Shown: positions 30,301 to 43,449 of the stretch, piece by piece | Layout of the letters: every line of letters begins with the position of its first letter | Position numbering within the stretch: position 1 is the first letter of the stretch | Source: Nipponacmea schrenckii | Lineage: Eukaryota; Mollusca; Gastropoda; Lottiidae | Assembly (NCBI GenBank): GCA_030562195.1 | Contig: JAUJPP010000012.1 | Location: forward strand, 20,026,001-20,090,000 | DNA length: 64,000 nucleotides | Reading direction: 5' to 3' | Notes under the pieces: model-generated | The model's database searches: none | Told to the model about the DNA's origin: nothing | What the model saw: only the letters and a program-made list of their open reading frames with translations | Position numbers and translations under genes: made by a program

Positions 30301-33300
30301 AGACAGAATGGAAGTATGAAAAATGAGGATGGGCTTAAAATGGAAGTATGAGGAATGTGGGTGTGGCTTAAAATGGAAGTATGAGGAATGGAGGTATGGC
30401 TTAAAATGGAAGTATGAGGAATGGGGGTGTGGTTTGGTCATGATGTAAACATCTAAGCTACACTGATAGAAAACCCCTTCTGAATCCCTATATGACATTA
30501 CAGACTTACCTAATATCCATAAATAGAAGCAAAAAATGAAAATAGGGGAGGGGCCAGAATGAATATTGAAATTAAGAGAGTCAGTTTATTCATAAGTTTT
30601 AACTTTTCCCATTTATTTTCAAACATGCTATATTTTTACACAGAAATAATTGTTAATAAGTAGATTTAAAGGGATTGTCAATAGATGGTTTTCGAAAATT
30701 TGTATTTATCTGGGACACTGATAGCATCAATTTACATTGATCACTAATTGAGAAGGCCTTGTTTGATTCAAGAATAATTCCCAATAAGGCACATCGAACA
30801 CTTAATTTTAGTGGAATTGCAGGAACCAGGACGTTAAAATGTATGTAAATTGATGCTATGAGTTTCCAAGATTCACTTAAAACTTCATAAACCTCTTACA
30901 GTCCCTTTAAATGTATCATGTAATAGGATAAAAAAGACCCTGGTCATTGAAATATGTAATATGATAATATGAAAAAGTGATACAGGTATTATAAATAAAG
31001 TCTAGTGGTTGTTGAAGATGTTTTTATGTTTCCTATGTTTTGAGATAGTAATTGTTATCTGAAAGAAAAATATGAATGTTGTTAAAATCGACAGGGAAAA
31101 ATTTATCGAAGTAATCTGACATCTGAGTTTTCAGACATCTAAGTAATCTGACATCTGAGTAATCCGACATCTGAGTAATCTGACATCTAACTAATCCTAC
31201 ATCTGAGTTATCAGACATCTAAGTAATCTGACATCTAAGTAATCCGACATCTGAGTTATCCGCCATCTGAGTAATCTGACATCTGAGTAATCAGACATCT
31301 GAGTAATCCTACATCTGAGTTATCAGACATCTAAGTAATTCGACATCTAAGTAATCTGACATCTGAGTAATCAGACATCTGAGTAATCTGACATCTGAGT
31401 AATCAGACATCTGAGTAATCTAACATCTGGCATTTGGCTCACCTTACATAGTTTTCTGATCCAGATTGATTATCTCTATGTATTTTATTGATAAATCGGG
31501 ATCAAATCATGTGGAATCAAAAGATCACTGAACTAAATAAGTGAGTAATCACCGCCGATGGCATCTCTTTAACATCCGCAGATCCAATCTGAGTAAGCCT
31601 ACATTTTCGCTAATCTGACATTATTTTGCGGTGCCAGTGAATGTTGGATTACAAATAGTATACTGTGAAACATAAATGTAATGGAGTTTTAATGTGTATT
31701 TTCTGTAGTAAACATTGTACTAATGAAAGTGAGCTTGTCCATGCAGTGTTGTGTATCAGTTTATTGTCTTTTGTTTTGTGGAATTGTAGAAACCACAGAC
31801 ATCTGACTGGAAATTAGAATTGATGCTACGAGTGTCCCTGATACACATGCCATTTTTTCTAGAAAACAACTTTACGTACCCTTTATAGTGTGATTAACAA
31901 TTAACTGACCATAAAGCCTGTGTTATAAAGTGGAAAAGTGTTTTATCTGACATGCTTTTGTGTTATTTTGGGTATGAAACAAAAATTCATTTTATCAAGT
32001 ACCCATTCCCTCTGTGTTGTTACATGCTATATTTTGTATGTAAACCAAGGCTTGAAATATTTGTACAGACAACTGAAAACACCCCTAATTTTACAAATGG
32101 GCACTTCCAATTAAACACATACAGTATCATATCTATACAAAGTATGCATGTGTGGAAAAGTTCATTAGAAAGTTGAGGGGTGTCAATTGATTCACTATAT
32201 CAAGCCTTGATGTTAACAGAAAAGAATATATAAAGTGTAATATATAACAGAAGAAAGAAATGCTTACAGATTCTGTTTCAGAGTCCGACTATATAAGACA
32301 ACAAAGATAAGATACCATCAAATTGAAGATTATTTGTTTATCTTGTAATTGGAAATATCTCCTTTAAAGGGATAATAGGCGTTAGAATACACTCGTCCTA
32401 CGGCTTATATTTGTGTTTAATATTGACTTTTGGTTAAATAAGTATGAATCCCACAAAAGTGAGCAAGCGACGATTCCATTCTGTTTGGGAATAAAGGTGT
32501 CTGGATTTTCAGCCTTAAGACATGCTTGCAGGAAATATATATGTTAGAGTTACTTCCCTTTATAATTACAATTCGAAAATCGCTTAATGGATGTATTTTA
32601 TAGATTTATCGAATTATAGAGGGATTTTGATGTATAGGTATGACGCCAGGTAAGTCCACTGATGGATATATAGTGTTATTTGTCAAGTTTGAGTGAAATC
32701 TAAATTTTATGTTTCTTCTAACGGCTATTATCCCTTTGACACGTAATACTGGATTGAAATTCATTAATATAATATCATGAATTTATCAAATCATCACATC
32801 TGACCTAGTTCAGAACAAGGGGATAAATAGGAGACATTTTAAAGGCATGACTTCACTGCACCACTTTCTATACCAAAAAATAGACTGATTTAGTCTGGTG
32901 TTGTAATTAAATAGACTCCAATTAGGTTTGGGTCTGTTATTCCCATGATGTAAAAACAATGCGATAGTTTCGAAGGAACAAAGAGTTACCTTTTCTAATT
33001 CTTCCTGCCCATCTTTCTGTAATTTCCCTGTTTCTAATTTCTGTTCCTCCAGTTTAATTATAGAATCATCAGCTTCACGACGCGATTTGTGCATCTGAAA
33101 TTTACGTATTGAAAAATTACGAAATAAAATAATTTTAGTTCTTAAAGCACGACCTGAGTAACAATAAAAAACAAAAATGTGAAAAATTTAAAAAAAAAAA
33201 AATATTTATCTTAAACCAGCTTTTCAAAAAGAAAAATGACAAAAAATAAAAAAATAAAATTTTTTTCAACACACTGACAAAAAATTATTTTTAGAAAAGG

Positions 33301-36300
33301 TTAAAAACATATTTTGGATACCCATGCAAAAATATATATATAGTTCTTGCTGAAGATGCAATTGATCAGACAAATTTTTTAAAAAGTGATCAATATTTTG
33401 AATAGAGCACAAGCTCATGCCAAATTTTCATTCAGAGGTATCAACACAGTCCAGAAATGCAACAATATCAATTAGATTTATAACATCCGGAGCCTTATTG
33501 TCAAATACTTCACTTAAATAAAAGATTTTAAGAAATACAGTGACTGGATTAGAAAATTGAAATTTTTTTTTAGCCAATAAGGTGCAGAAAAGTAGGAAGT
33601 AAAACTCTACTTATTTTTTAAAAGAATAATTAAAAGAGCAGGATCAGAGAGGACATACCAAAAGTGAACAGCCAACAGGCATTCATTTTCATTAAGTATA
33701 CGGTACCGTACTTCAAGCAAGAATTCATGCCAGTCAGTTGCATGATGCCGAGCTAAAATTACCCATAATACCCACCAAAATTAAGCGCCCAACCGTTGCT
33801 AGGTAACAAGTACCACTCATTACGTCACTAAGCTAAGAAAATTATTTCAAATGAATTAATAAAACGAAAATCGTGCGACACTTATGTAAGTTAGTGCAGT
33901 GCTTCTAAATATTTACTGATTAGGGCTACAGATTTTTAAAGGGATTTTAAAAAGTTTTTCTCGAGAACGAAAACGCGTCAGACCTAGTTACCAGAATCAG
34001 GACATGAGGATAATTAGGAGACATTTTACAGGCATAACCTCGTCAAACAACATTTCTTTACCAGAAAATATCATGACCCTTTACATCATTCGACTGATTT
34101 AGTCTGGCGTTGTAATTCTATTCTAATTAAGTTCGGATCTTTTATTTCCCTATAACGCAAGAAAGCCATAGTATCAGTTTATGTATTGAGGGACACTCTT
34201 TATAATCCCTTTAAAGTTTGGTGGACTGTGACTTTAATCTTATTTTGAATTCCTTTTTTATTCTGAAAGTCAACAAAACGAAGCATATCTAACTGGCACA
34301 GTAATTATAACAGAAGGCGTAAATTGCCAACCTGATCTTTGTATTCCTCCACCAATAGTTCGTATTTTTTCAGATTTGAACGTAGCGTCATGACGTCCTC
34401 TTCCGCCTGTGTGAACTTATGTTCGATACTGGATATCCTAGACTATAACAAAATTACAAGTCTACACTACAAGCAAAAATAAGCTCCCACATCCTAACAC
34501 TCATAAAGATGCTTCAAAAATTATCTGTGAATGTTTGTTAAATGCTTTGTCCAAATTTCCTGATGATGGAAGTTTTATCCAAAACGTATGTCATTTTAAA
34601 TTACCAAAGTGTTTATTTAATCAGTTAGCTAGGTCCTGATGAGGTTTTTATATCTGAAACACTTCAAGATCAGTTCTTTTCAATCAAAATATATTCAGAA
34701 ATTTTTCTCTTAATATAAAAAGTTAAGAAAAATTTGAAGCAAATCTTTTTTAACCCTAAACCCATAAAAAGCTCCCTTTCCAAAAAGCTTAAAATGTGAG
34801 AAAAAAAACACAAATAAAAAAAAAAAATATTTGGGTGATGACAACATGCATGCAAGTGACAGCAAAATAAGTTCAATTTGTGAATTTACAACATAAAGCT
34901 AGAGTCAGTTTGGATATTCCATCATTCCAGAATTCGAATACTGTTCAATGATTGGTTAAAATGTTCAAACAAACCAATCACTGTACAGTTCTAGAAAACT
35001 AAAATGACTTTTCAAAAGTATCAAATATTTTGTAACTAAATAATAAATAGTTTGAATATACCATCAATCTAGAATTCAAATACCATTCAAAGATTGGTTG
35101 TAAAGTTTAAACAAACCAATCAAATTACAGTACTTTAAAACTAACATTTGATAATTCCAAACAATCATTTTCAGTCAAAGTGCAATAACTCATTAGTTAA
35201 AAATTTTGTTGACAACTATATGTTTGCTGAAATACCTTAAGACGATCATTTTCTGACTTCATTATGGAGAGTTCCGATGATTTTTCATTTAAACGATCTG
35301 ACAGTCCTTCAGAATGAGATCTGGTATTTTCTTCTACTTTGTCTACAATATTCTCCAAATCTTTAATACGTCTGAAAAGAAATGAATGGAGTTTTACATC
35401 CTACTCTTCTCCACCTTATGGGCTAATAAAGACAGGAACAAGATTTGTATGGAGTTTTACATCTTACTGCACCTGATGGATTAATGAAGAAGGGGACAAG
35501 ATTGGAATGGAGTTTTACACCCTACTGTTCCTTGTTCAGTCATTTTCACAAAAACTTGCAATGTTCACTAAGATTATATATTGGCTTCATTTAAATGGAA
35601 TACTACGTCTTAAAATGAACATCAAATTTACAAATTTAAAACATAGCCAATATGAGTATATAATTCATCAGTAGATATACTGCCATAAATAACATAACAG
35701 AATCCTTATATAATCTATTAATAATATATCTACTATAGCATATAGCTGAACTAAAAGCGATATAAAACTAAAAAAATAAATTGCTGGGGTAGACGGCAAA
35801 GAATTAAGGTTTAAAAGATTTTTAGAAGTAAGTCCCTTTAAACTATTTTGAGCTGAAAGCAAGATGTTAAAATTTTGAGCTATTGTAATTTGTCTAAATG
35901 AAATAAAAAATTATGCAAAAAAAAAATGAAATAAATAGCAAAATATAATAGAAATGCATGATGAAGGGATACAGTCATCTAATATATTAGCATTATCAGC
36001 TGATAGAACTCAATTTGAGCTATCTATGGTTGTTTAAACTTAAAATAAAGAGCCAAATGTGTCTGTATTTGTAACCCTTTAAAAAGAGGTTTTACAAATC
36101 TTGTATGTGTATCAGGAAAACTGAGTGCATCAATTAGCACCATTCCAATTTTCAGCAGCACTTCTGTGGTTCTTGCAGTTCCACTGAAACTAAGTCTTTG
36201 ATGACATCATGTTTAAACCTTTGAACAATCCCTTTAAGCAAAAATATTTTATAAAAAATGCTAACTAACTAATAAAGGAAAAATTTTCAGCTCAAAATTT

Positions 36301-39300
36301 TTTAAAGGGACATATTTATCGTTGATGTGAACTCACAATTTGAGGGAACTATTTTCACTTTGAGCTTGATGGCGTTCTTTATGTAATTTTTCGATACGGC
36401 TCTGAGCTTGATCCAGCATAGATTTGTATTCATCCGCCTGTGTTTCAGCTTCCATCAATTGTGCATTCAGTTTATCTAAAGCATCTTCACTTCTTTCAGC
36501 TCTTTGTTTCTGTGCTCTAAATAGGATTGAAAGACTATGCCTGGTGATTTTCTGATCATGTTAGGTCATGCTTGTGGACAAGCTCATCCTCAAGGTCATT
36601 CTTTAACCTCAACATTTAAAGAGATTGTATATAGATTGTGTATGTGTATCAGGGACACTGATATCGTTAATTTGCATCATTCCAATTTTCTATCAGACGT
36701 CTATGGTTTCTGCCATTCCACTACAACTAAGTGTTTGATGACTTCACTATTAAAATGGGATTATATCCAAAAAGGCCCTTCACATTAGTGATGTCATAAA
36801 ACACTTAAATTTAGTGGAATTGCAGTAACAATGGACATCTGATTGAAATTGGAAAGGTACAAATTGATGCTATCAGTGTCTCGGATACATATATAAAATT
36901 TATAGAAAACCTCTATACAAACTCAGACTGTTGCAGGCCAGACCGTTTCTAAGGTTATTTCTCAATCAATTAAGCTCATAAGTTCAAGCGTGAAGCTTAA
37001 ATCTAGTAAACTACCTCCATTATAACAAGCACTATGACAAGGACAGCTCACACTTCTGAAACACCTGATGCAGCTCTACAACTAGGTTTGTCAATTTGAA
37101 GTATAAAAGAACTGGCCATGTTAAGTCAATCTTTAAGCAACTCTTTTAGGCTATGCTAATCAAAAGAATCATAAAAAGCATATAAGGGTCAAAATAAGCA
37201 TTTAATAAAAGCCTTTCTAAGAATAAAACGTGAAATCTTTTGATATCACGCAGATTGGATAACGGCTTATTCAAAATAAACAGGTATTTCAAACAATTCT
37301 TTTACTCTATTAACCCCTTCTCAGCCAACTGGCATGGAGGAAAAAGGGTTAAAATACCAAGCTTAAAAATCTATATTCAGAAACTATGACCAAGAAAAAT
37401 ATTTGAAAGGGCAAAGATGGGGGATAAAAAGCACAGCAGGATAAATAAGCAAGGAGACTAGACAACATGATATACACAAACCTTGTGGCTTTCTTCAATG
37501 ATTCTTTATCTTTATCAGCTCTCTCTTTAGCCGTGTCTACCAGTTTCTGCATATGTTCCATTTCTATTGAGTTTTGAGCTAAGGTGCTTTCTAAGGTCTG
37601 AAAATATGGAATTAAAATTTTCAGAATTGTAGAAAAGAAAGCAAGTTTTCAAAACTACTCAATAAAAACATCAAACAGCAAGTAGCAAGGGGATGCTTGT
37701 CCTACTAGAATACCTGATGCCACTCTTTAACTGGTGTACCAACTAGTCATCAAGAGTGTTCGCATGCTTAATAACACCTAAGACCAGTACTCACTCGAAT
37801 CTGAACAGCCAATCTGTTACAATCAGAATCTTTGGATCGAAGTTGTTTTTGTAGATGAGCTCTAGTAGATTCTAGTGTACCCTGGAGATTGGTCAGAGCT
37901 GATATCTCAGTCTGTAAACAAATAAACAAATAAACAAATAAATAAATAAACAAATAAATAACAAGGTAAGAGATAAACAAAACTTTGAGAGTAAGAAACA
38001 ATTATATTTTACAAGGATAATAACTTAGGTTCACAGTAAAGGATCCTTTCTACCAGCTGGTCCTTGGCCAAACCTCTTGACATTGATCTTTCCCTGGATT
38101 ATCCATTTACAGCTGAAGGGACTGGAATTATTAGCGAAGATGACTCATTGAGATCGGAACCCACAGCAACCATTTGCTCGAAGTAACCAAGCAACATGAA
38201 AATGCAGGTGTGGAAGAGTTCAATGTCAGGTTTAGGGGTGTCAGATTAATAATTTCGTCCTGACCTTCTGAGATTCAACCTGATCTTGTAATTCTATTGT
38301 CATTCTTTCTCTATCTCGTAATTCACATTTCAGTCTCTAAAAAATACAAATTAATAAGGGATACAGGCTAAAAAAGAAGCATGGACTTTCACACAATGAA
38401 ACTCTTATTTTAACATATTTATATCTATGTTAGCTTTTATTTTTCAATTGGACTACTGCAACTTTGTATCACCATAAATCAATGCCACATCAAAGACGTT
38501 GAGCGTAAATTTGCAACAGGGGACGCTTTTAGGGGTAGCCTATATAATGTAAATAAGCGTTTAGACCATACCTCATTAGCTCTGTCCACATCTGACACCT
38601 TCTGCATCAGAAGCTCTCGCTGTTCATTCAGTCTTAAAGCAGCAGCTTCTTGACTATGATGGTCACGAAGTAACCGACGAAGGATTCGGTTAGTGGTATC
38701 GAAATCTGACAGCTTCTCTAATAACAAGTCTTTCTGTTTGCTGAGCTTCTCGGACGAACCTTCCTTCAATCGACGAAGAACATCTCGTAGTTCTCGGATC
38801 TGTTCTGCTACAGCTTGTCCATCCATCTCCACCTCTATCAGCTTCTTCATCAGCTGTTCCTGATCACAACGGAATAACTCGGCTTCTCTGGAGGAACAAA
38901 GCAGATAGAAATATAATGTTTCAGTTCAGTTAAGGTAGAGGCATTGAATACATGAGATCAGGGGCGAGGCTATATATAAGCTATATATTTTGGTGTCTGT
39001 GTTTTGCCAACTAACTGATCATTTCGTCCAGAATAGGAACGTACTATCTATGACGGATTTACTCGAGTCAAGTCACAGTCAAGATACACTCAAGTATTAT
39101 GGTGTCTGTGTTTTGCCAACCTAGTGATTATCTCAGCCAACTTGGGAATGTGTCATCAACAATGACAGATTTGAAATTTATTGTGAAAACTAAATACCCC
39201 ACAAAATGAATGAACTTATACCATGGCTGCATATTTAGTATTTAATAATGGGTATGTGAAAGTCTTAAATTACAAGGAGGAAAGAAGCCAAGCACTTAAC

Positions 39301-41870
39301 CAAACCATAAGTCAAGTCTTTGCTGTTGAACATTATTAAACTAATACGAAAGATAAATTCATAATTATAAAATAACTTACTTTGAAGGCATGATTTCTCC
39401 TTTTAAAATATCCACATTTTGTCTCAAGATTCTGTTTTCTTTCTCTGTACAGTTTAACTCTTCCTGAAAATTATGGATCTCATCATCTTGTTGTTGTATA
39501 ACACGCTGTGATGTGTCTAGTAGGTCATCTCTCTTTTCGATCTCATGCAGAGCTTTCTGTAGGTCAACCTAGAAAAAGATAGGGGTTCAATTTAAGGGAT
39601 TGTTATATAGCTGAGGTTGTTGAACAACACATTGAGAGGTGTGTTGTAGCAGATCAGTCAAAAAAAAAAGGTACATAACTATACATAAATTTTACAAGAA
39701 TAACAACTTAGGTACATAGTTAAGGATCCTTTCTACCAGCTGGTCTTTGGCCAAACCTCTTGGTATTCATTTTACATGTACAAGAATAACAACTAAGGTT
39801 CACAGTTAAGGATCCTTTCTACAAGCTAGTCCTTTGCCAAACATCTTGGTATTCATTTTACATGTACAAGAAAAACAACTTAGGTTCACAGTTAAGGATC
39901 CTTTCTACCAGCTGGTCCTTGACCAAACCTCTTGGTATTGATCTTACAAGGATTATCAATAAGGCATTTACAGCTGTATGGACTGGAATGAGTGAAGATA
40001 GCCCTTTCAAGGTCATATGACTTTCACTCGATGACCGAGATTGGAACTCACAGTCACCATTTGGCAAACATAACCAAGCAATTAACATCACTTTTAAATA
40101 AAATTAACCAACTTGCAATAAAACTTAAAACCTTGCATCTTTTAGTCAATGGTACTTGTATAAATAATACGATTTGAAAAAAAAACACATTTCAACAAAG
40201 GTATCAAAAAACATGAAATAAAACAAAAAAACTAGAACTTTCAATTAGATTAAGTAATAAGTCTAATCAAATTTGAAGAAAAATTTCAAAACTTTTTAAC
40301 ATCATGCAAATTAACTTTGAGTCAAACAGTGCCAAAACAAATTTATACCAAAATTTCTACATCTTCTTGGAGAGCAGCATGTGTGCTGGATCTGCCTGAT
40401 GTTTTGGGTGGTTTGGTACCACTCAATTGGGAAGAAGACGACTTGGAGTAGGTTTCGGTACTACTAGGTTTTGATGGAAGACTGACACTGTGCAGTGATG
40501 CAGTTCCCACATTTACTTCTATACTTGACTAAAAAGGTATATAGAACATAAATGAAAGAATAGTTTTATGTCCTACTCTTCTACACCTTATGGGCTTATA
40601 AAGAGGGGTTACACTATGCAGTGTGTAATGAGGGAAATTTTGATAGGACAGAAGCATTTACCAACAACCAGAAACCATGTAGTGTGCAATGAGGGAAATT
40701 TTGCAAAGACTGCAACATTTACCACCAACCAGAATCCATGTAGTGTGCAATGAAGGAAATTTTGTCAGGACAGCAGCATTTGTCTACTCTTTTGCAATTT
40801 GCAACTGTTGAGGAATCTTTGATGATTGGTAAACGAATTTGTCTTCAGAAATTAACTGGTTAAGAAAAACTTACCTCATTTTTCAAAGTACCAACTTCAG
40901 ACATTAGACTGTCGAGTTTCTTCTCATAATTTCTCACGGTACCATGTATTTTATCTTCTTCATCTGTAGACAGGTCATCAACAGGGCCATCATAACCAGC
41001 TGATGGAATATCTATACGGTGTGGTGGACCCTATAGTTAAATAAGCATATTGATCATAAGGAAGCACAAGATATATGGATATACTATTTATTAAATCAAC
41101 ATTTCAAATTGCTTGTATACAGGCAGCGTTATTAAATATTATATAGAATTACAAGATATATAGATATACTATTTCTGACATTTATCAACTCAACGTTTCA
41201 AGACTAACTACAACAGTTCACCTACCTGCCATGCTAATCTTGACCCTCTTGTTGTTTTACCTGGAGGAGGGACCCAGGGTCCCCCACCAGGACTGCGACT
41301 CCTGGCTCTTGATACTGAAGATTTAGGTCTTAAACTATTAGAAATGGATGCTTTGACCCCTAAGGCACTGGATGACCTTTTCTTCTGAAAACAATAACAT
41401 TTCAATCTATAGTCAAACAATTGGGACTGGGTTGTCTTCTTCAAATTTGATTTGCATGAGTAAGCTTTTAGTTGAAGGAATACAATTTAAATGAGGAAAA
41501 TTGAACAATTTCATGGATGCTTTAAGTTTAGTTACATTTCATTGGTCCATTTGATAGTGAAGCTACAAACATCAAATGCTTAATCAATCGTTTCAGATAG
41601 ACTGAAAAAGAAGAAAAGCATAAAAGAAGAAAATTCCTTGAGATACTGGGTACCTTAATAGATCGACTCATTTGAAGTCCAAAAAAAAACATCTTGATCA
41701 TGATATTTCTGCATCAAACAGGGACAAGGTTTTAAAGAAGGGTAACTTACAGTAGGAACAAGTTTTGATTTCTTGGGTTTAGTTTTCTTCACATGAACAT
41801 GTACAGGTATATCATCATCTACATGTACATGAACTGGTGATGTTGGTCTCAGTTTCTTATCAACCGTCAT
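27393..41870 (-). CDS. ODF2: Outer dense fiber protein 2 / cenexin
   Basis: Nineteen coding exons in transcript order: 41870-41751, 41384-41226, 41030-40875, 40528-40349, 39568-39381, 38887-38572, 38336-38265, 37911-37795, 37597-37482, 36516-36337, 35371-35236, 34442-34332, 33094-32990, 29816-29658, 29421-29321, 29104-29023, 28670-28557, 28087-27995, 27563-27393. They join in phase to 891 residues. The start ATG lies 9 bases inside an AG-bordered exon, so a 5' UTR exon lies upstream. Residues 1-90 are basic and proline-rich and include GGPWVPPPGKTT, which matches vertebrate ODF2. Nearly everything from residue 170 on is predicted coiled coil. The C-terminus (YDLKDRLEQ, STNRSMQNYV, SYANVFGD) matches the vertebrate end closely. 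ODF2 builds the distal appendages of mother centrioles and basal bodies and the sperm tail outer dense fibres. Confidence 0.96.
29985..30445. repeat. Minisatellite in an ODF2 intron (about 36-bp unit)
   Basis: About 13 copies of a G-rich unit: GACAGAATGGAAGTATGAGA plus AATGGGGGTGTGGTTT or variants (TTAAAATGGAAGTATGAGGA at the right end). The plus strand is strongly purine-rich. Its open reading frame is a by-product of the repeat. Confidence 0.92.
30660..30915. repeat. Fold-back MITE of the ACTGATAGCATCAATTT family
   Basis: The ends are TTTAAAGGGATTGTCAATAGA and CTTACAGTCCCTTTAAA, inverted. The arms carry GGGACACTGATAGCATCAATTTAC and its complement (GTAAATTGATGCTATGAGTTTCC). It is nearly a full palindrome and sits in an ODF2 intron. 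Relatives lie at 31680-31890, 36070-36240, 36614-36925, 45932-46480 and 46627-46880. Confidence 0.75.
31110..31430. repeat. Satellite with 16-bp unit (CATCTGAGTAATCTGA)
   Basis: About 20 copies of a 16-bp unit vary between ATCTGAC, ATCCGAC, ATCAGAC and ATCCTAC. About 150 bp to the right lies CGCTAATCTGACATTATTTTGCGG, which resembles the loop of the inverted repeat at 7577-7656 (CAAAATAATGTCGGATTAGC, reversed). Confidence 0.92.
32268..32288 (-). other. Candidate 21-bp microexon of ODF2
   Basis: On the minus strand a 21-base segment lies between a TATATAG acceptor and a GTAAGC donor. It sits in the intron between exons 33094-32990 and 29816-29658, whose junction is phase 0, and it encodes SDSETES in phase 0 without a stop. 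Use is optional because the flanking exons also join directly. A serine and acid-rich insert is typical of microexons, but support is only splice consensus and phase. Confidence 0.45.
32364..32742. mobile_element. Divergent MITE of the AAAGGGATAATAGG family
   Basis: Left end TTTAAAGGGATAATAGGCGTTAG, right end CTAACGGCTATTATCCCTTTGA, inverted. The core keeps GATGTATAGGTATGACGCCAGGTAAGTCCACTGATG-like text but is otherwise diverged from 10911-11250. It lies in the ODF2 intron about 75 bp from the candidate microexon. Confidence 0.7.
33948..34212. repeat. Fold-back element of the GACTGATTTAGTC family
   Basis: The ends are TTTAAAGGGATTTTAAAAAG and TTATAATCCCTTTAAAG, inverted. The body shares GGACATGAGGATAATTAGGAGAC, CGACTGATTTAGTCTGGCGTTG and more with 32805-32965 and, reversed, with 17690-17935. 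The two ODF2-intron copies are in the same orientation. Confidence 0.7.
35375..35530 (-). mobile_element. Tandem SINE 3'-tail fragments
   Basis: Three successive copies of the SINE tail in minus orientation (AATGGAGTTTTACATCCTAC and variants at 35385, 35450 and 35503), each with a short part of the body. Similar tail fragments in minus orientation lie at 28375-28440, 29110-29250, 40548-40860, 43347-43405 and 53580-53720. Confidence 0.6.
36614..36925. repeat. Fold-back MITE of the ACTGATAGCATCAATTT family in an ODF2 intron
   Basis: Left part: TTTAAAGAGATTGTATATAG, GACACTGATATCGTTAATTTGC, CCACTACAACTAAGTGTTTGATGAC. Right part reads the reverse: ATGTCATAAAACACTTAAATTTAGTGG, CAAATTGATGCTATCAGTGTC. 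A half copy lies at 36070-36240 just 3' of the ODF2 exon 36516-36337 in minus-strand terms. Confidence 0.75.
39700..39990. repeat. Tandem repeat around TTAAGGATCCTTTCTACCAG
   Basis: Three copies of a unit of about 90 bp: ACAAGAATAACAACTTAGGT, CACAGTTAAGGATCCTTTCT, then ACCAGCTGGTCCTTGGCCAA, ACCTCTTGGTATT. Single or double copies occur at 27830-27960 and 38030-38100, so it is also dispersed. It lies in an ODF2 intron. Confidence 0.8.
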
Positions 41871-43443
41871 CCTTCTTTCTAAAATAACAACAAGCCTGTA
41901 TGTACCCGTATTAAAGTATGCTTTGTCAAGGGAGGTAATGTATATAATACAAGATTATCCATCTTACCAAATATATAGGGGGTTGGTGGAATCGAGGTAG
42001 ATCTACCCAGTATGCAAATAAACGTTTTAAAATCCCCAATTTCTAGGCTTAGACTCCACCCAGCCATATCTTATCAAATAGCTTTCAGATGCTGGGAATA
42101 AAGTCAGCAAGTTTTGGAGAGAGAAATGGGAGAGCAATGTGAAAGTACTACAACTGAACCCACCTTAGCTACAGCTTCTCCCAACACAAAACATTCAATA
42201 AATGGCATAGATTTGATTCATTAAAATGACTTTCTTAAACTTAAAAAACTAGTTTTATTCTATAAGGATTTAAAATTTTTATGAAAAGCGGGAAAACAAT
42301 GGCATGTCCAAACAAGTTCACATTCCAATTGACATTGCAAATTTCAGAATATTTCTATTATAAATCTCAGATTTAATGCACAAGTACTCTCATTAATTAA
42401 CCCAAAGTGACAAATATCACAACCGAGGAGAAAATTGACAGATGGCAATGACAGGTCACTAATCAAAAATTCAAGTTGCTACACGACTGAAAATGACAAC
42501 AAAATTTTGCGACACTTTTGTGGCCATTTTAAGCAAAATTTTGCAGATAAAATTAGGTAAAAGTTATATGCATTACAAACCTCAACAAAGGCCTTTACCG
42601 ATCTGCAAATATTTCCAAAATAGTAGTGGTTTTAGGGAAATTTCGGTGGAATTTTAGAAGAACTCATGAAAAAATGTTTGTTGTTGATGTGATGATGCTA
42701 AATGGAATGATTTGATTGGTTAGTTTGTATTGTAGCATTTTGATCTTCAACATTAAAGATTTATTAGGGGAGATTACTCGTAGCATACTTCAGACGACAA
42801 ATAAATCCTCTTTCGACGCCTTCGAGAAATAACATGTGATTTCACTGAATGATGTAGCAGAAATAGTGAATAAGGTAGGGCAAGTTAAAAAATATTTTGC
42901 TTGTAATAAGGATGAGATTGACTGGTCTATTCTTGTTGTTGGGACTTTAGGATTGGCATCCTTTTTCTTTATTACCAAAAGTCATAAGAACTCCTAGACT
43001 GTTCGAATTCTGCTCATTAATTTGATTGGCTCTAAGAGAGCAAGGCACTGATTTTGCCTGTCTTAGATCACTATTTGAAGCAAACAAGTGTAGTTTTAAA
43101 TCCACAAATAGACACCCCATAAAAAGATTTGTGGATCTTTGAGTACAGGGCCTGTATTATCATACACATAGGTACTAGAAATCACCCAAAGACCCATCTC
43201 TATAATACTGTAGAACCCTTTTTCTAAGTTTTTGTCAAAACTAAAAGCAGGTGCCTGTGGGTTTAAAAATGTTCTAAACTCATCCCCACCCCAGCTTTCC
43301 ATTCCCATTACTCCCTGTATTGGCACTAAGAAAAATAAAGTATTATGGCCTACTCATCTGTGCTTCATTGGGCTGATGTAATGCAGTGTGTAATGAGGAA
43401 AATTAAGACTAAAAGAAATCAAACAGTTTTATAAAATAGTGAT
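41871..43443. other. ODF2 5' flank and intergenic DNA
   Basis: The ODF2 promoter and first non-coding exon should lie here, but I cannot fix them. No second gene is evident; short open frames on the minus strand (42790-42978, 43096-43326) have no recognised similarity. A SINE tail fragment is at 43347-43405. Confidence 0.5.
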
Positions 43444-43449
43444 TTTATT
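43444..43449 (-). terminator. Poly(A) signal of the ELAV-like gene
   Basis: On the minus strand this reads AATAAA, about 1.2 kb after the ELAV stop codon. The stretch between (43450-44669) has no open frame of note and is AT-rich with several ATTTA-like motifs, as in long 3' UTRs of RNA-binding protein genes. It includes four tandem copies of a ~37-bp unit (AGGGCAGTAACCCATTGTAT) at 43838-43985. Confidence 0.45.

Noticed and set aside
30226..30498. Minus-strand open frame with repeated His/Pro/Ser/Tyr/Phe blocks
   Set aside because: It is the translation of the 36-bp minisatellite in an ODF2 intron.
31110..31430. CRISPR-like array of short repeats
   Set aside because: The 16-bp units are head to tail with no unique spacers, in an intron of an animal gene; it is a satellite.
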